Source: Unio delphinus
Lineage: Eukaryota > Mollusca > Bivalvia > Unionida > Unionidae
Length of the DNA stretch: 64,000 bases
Direction: 5' to 3'
Assembly: GCA_029339505.1 (NCBI GenBank)
Contig: JAQISU010000132.1
Location: 11,225,432-11,289,431 of the forward strand
Shown here: positions 62,540-64,000 of the stretch, one piece after another
Layout: the number at the start of each line of letters is the position of its first letter
How positions within the stretch are numbered: position 1 is the stretch's first letter
The notes under the pieces: generated by a model
Seen by the model: only the letters and a program-made list of their open reading frames with translations
Told to the model about the DNA's origin: nothing
The model's database searches: none
Made by a program: the position numbers and the translations under genes

Positions 62540-64000
62540 AACTATCATTAGGATAAGAGTGTAAAAAACTATCTTTAGGATAAATGTGTTAAAAACTATC
62601 TTTAGGATAAATGTGTTAAAAACTATCCTTAGGATAAGAGTGTAAAAAAACTATCCTTAGGATAAGAGTGTAAAAAACTATCATTAGGATAAGAGTGTAA
62701 AAAACTATCTTTAGGATAAATGTGTTAAAAACTATCTTTAGGATAAATGTGTTAAAAACTATCCTTAGGATAAGAGTGTAAAAAAACTATCCTTAGGATA
62801 AGAGTGTAAAAAACTATCATTAGGATAAGAGTGTAAAAAACTATCTTTAGGATAAATGTGTTAAAAACTATCTTTAGGATAAATGTGTTAAAAACTATCC
62901 TTAGGATAAGAGTGTAAAAAAACTATCCTTAGGATAAGAGTGTAAAAAACTATCCTTAGGATATGAGTGTTAAAAACTATCATTAGGATAAGAGTGTAAA
63001 AAACTATCTTTAGGATAAATGTGTTAAAAACTATCTTTAGGATAAATGTGTTAAAAACTATCTTTAGGATAAATGTGTTAAAAACTATCTTTAGGATAAG
63101 AGTGTAAAAAAACTATCCTTAGGATAAGAGTGTAAAAAAACTATCCTTAGGATAAGAGTGTAAAAAAACTATCCTTAGGATAAGAGTGTAAAAAAACTAT
63201 CCTTAGGATATGAGTGTTAAAAACTATCATTAGGATAAGAGTGTAAAAAACTATCTTTAGGATAAATGTGTTAAAAACTATCTTTAGGATAAATGTGTTA
63301 AAAACTATCCTTAGGATAAGAGTGTAAAAAAACTATCCTTAGGATAAGAGTGTAAAAAACTATCCTTAGGATATGAGTGTTAAAAACTATCATTAGGATA
63401 AGAGTGTAAAAAACTATCTTTAGGATAAATGTGTTCAAAACTATCTTTAGGATAAATGTGTTAAAAACTATCTTTAGGATATGAGTGTTAAAAACTATCC
63501 TTAGGATAAGAGTGTAAAAAAACTCATTAGGATAAATGTGTAAAAAACTATCCTTAGGTTATGAGTATTAAAAACTATCTTTAGGATAAATGTGTTAAAA
63601 ACTATCTTTAGGATAAATGTGTTAAAAACTATCCTTAGGATATGAGTGTAAAAAAAACTATCCTTAGGATAACAGTGTAAAAAACTATCCTTAGGATAAG
63701 AGTGTAAAAAAACTATCCTTAGGATAAGAGTGTAAAAAACTATCTTTAGGATAAGAGTGTAAAAAACTATCCTTAGGATAAGAGTGTAAAAAATTATCCT
63801 TAGGATATGAGTGTTAAAAACTATCTTTAGGATAAATGTGTTAAAAACTATCCTTAGGATATGAGTGTTAAAAACTATCTTTAGGATAAATGTGTTAAAA
63901 ACTATCTTTATGATAAATGTGTTAAAAACTATCTTTAGGATATGAGTGTTAAAAACTATCTTTAGGATAAATGTGTTAAAAACTATCTTTATGATAAATG
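62540..64000. repeat. Satellite block repeating 56,517-57,977
   Basis: The marker at 63,553 corresponds to 57,530 (offset 6,023). The match continues to the last base of the window, so this block is cut off. Confidence 0.85.

Larger units (their letters stand above)
32074..64000. repeat. Satellite array, 27-bp period, at least 31.9 kb, about 1,180 monomers
   Basis: The typical monomer is GGATAAGAGTG, a T, five to seven A, then CTATCCTTA. Other common forms start GGATATGAGTG or GGATAAATGTG with TTAAAAA after it and end CTATCTTTA. A 26-base form ends in ACTCATTA. Junctions between monomers recreate TATCCTTAGGATA, a 13-base palindrome with one central base, or its TATCTTTAGGATA variant. Monomers are all in one direction. 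No foreign sequence interrupts them up to the window's right edge. The array probably lies in an intron of the plus-strand zinc-finger gene. CpG is almost absent, occurring mainly in rare ATTCGG and CCGTAGG variants. Confidence 0.98.

Noticed and set aside
32074..64000. Satellite as a telomere or centromere
   Set aside because: The monomer is not a telomere repeat, and nearby unique genes make a centromere call unsupported from this window alone.

Overview
The window is animal genomic DNA: A+T-rich, with small coding exons separated by kilobase introns and many transposon remnants. Several features point to a mollusc (bivalve or gastropod-like). They are tRNA-derived SINE copies with a shared tail, a recurring AGTTATCTCYCTT motif, long GA microsatellites, and a VPS13B protein close to the vertebrate one but clearly diverged. 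The species cannot be named from the sequence.

Left third, minus strand (about 1-16,115): the 5' part of a VPS13B gene (bridge-like lipid-transfer protein of the Golgi and endosome). Five coding exons join with matching splice phases, in transcription order 16084-15166, 14484-14285, 8622-8416, 6696-6459 and 285-103. They give about 582 N-terminal residues starting with the chorein domain; the rest of this roughly 4,000-residue family protein lies left of the window. Its introns hold a decayed DIRS-like tyrosine-recombinase retroelement (about 1,330-4,095), a 47-bp minisatellite of about 38 copies (4,612-6,388), a 5'-truncated LINE with an open frame (6,910-7,605), SINE and other dispersed repeats, and GA/TA microsatellites.

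Middle (16-32 kb): no coding exon is seen until 28.1 kb. The interval carries a possible two-way promoter near 20.8 kb, a second SINE copy, a dead LINE fragment, two nearly identical copies of a 465-bp inverted-repeat element (23.56 and 26.05 kb), a TA-flanked MITE (27.10-27.41 kb), a piggyBac-like fossil (28.9-29.2 kb), a TTAA-flanked MITE (30.22-30.73 kb) and nine 58-bp tandem units. Among these lie two phase-compatible exons of a plus-strand gene (28108-28225 and 31649-31777). It encodes a U1/matrin-type C2H2 zinc finger followed by a proline-rich stretch; I cannot name the gene.

Right half (32,074-64,000, running off the window): one uninterrupted satellite with a basic period of 27 bp, about 1,180 monomers. 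Each monomer is built around a 13-bp odd palindrome or a close variant. Monomer variants are arranged in higher-order blocks (136 bp, 1,147 bp, 2,552 bp) and in multi-kilobase near-identical blocks at offsets of 6,023, 9,281 and 10,258 bp. The array probably lies in the intron after the second zinc-finger-gene exon. The open frames inside it follow from the 9-codon period and are not counted as genes.
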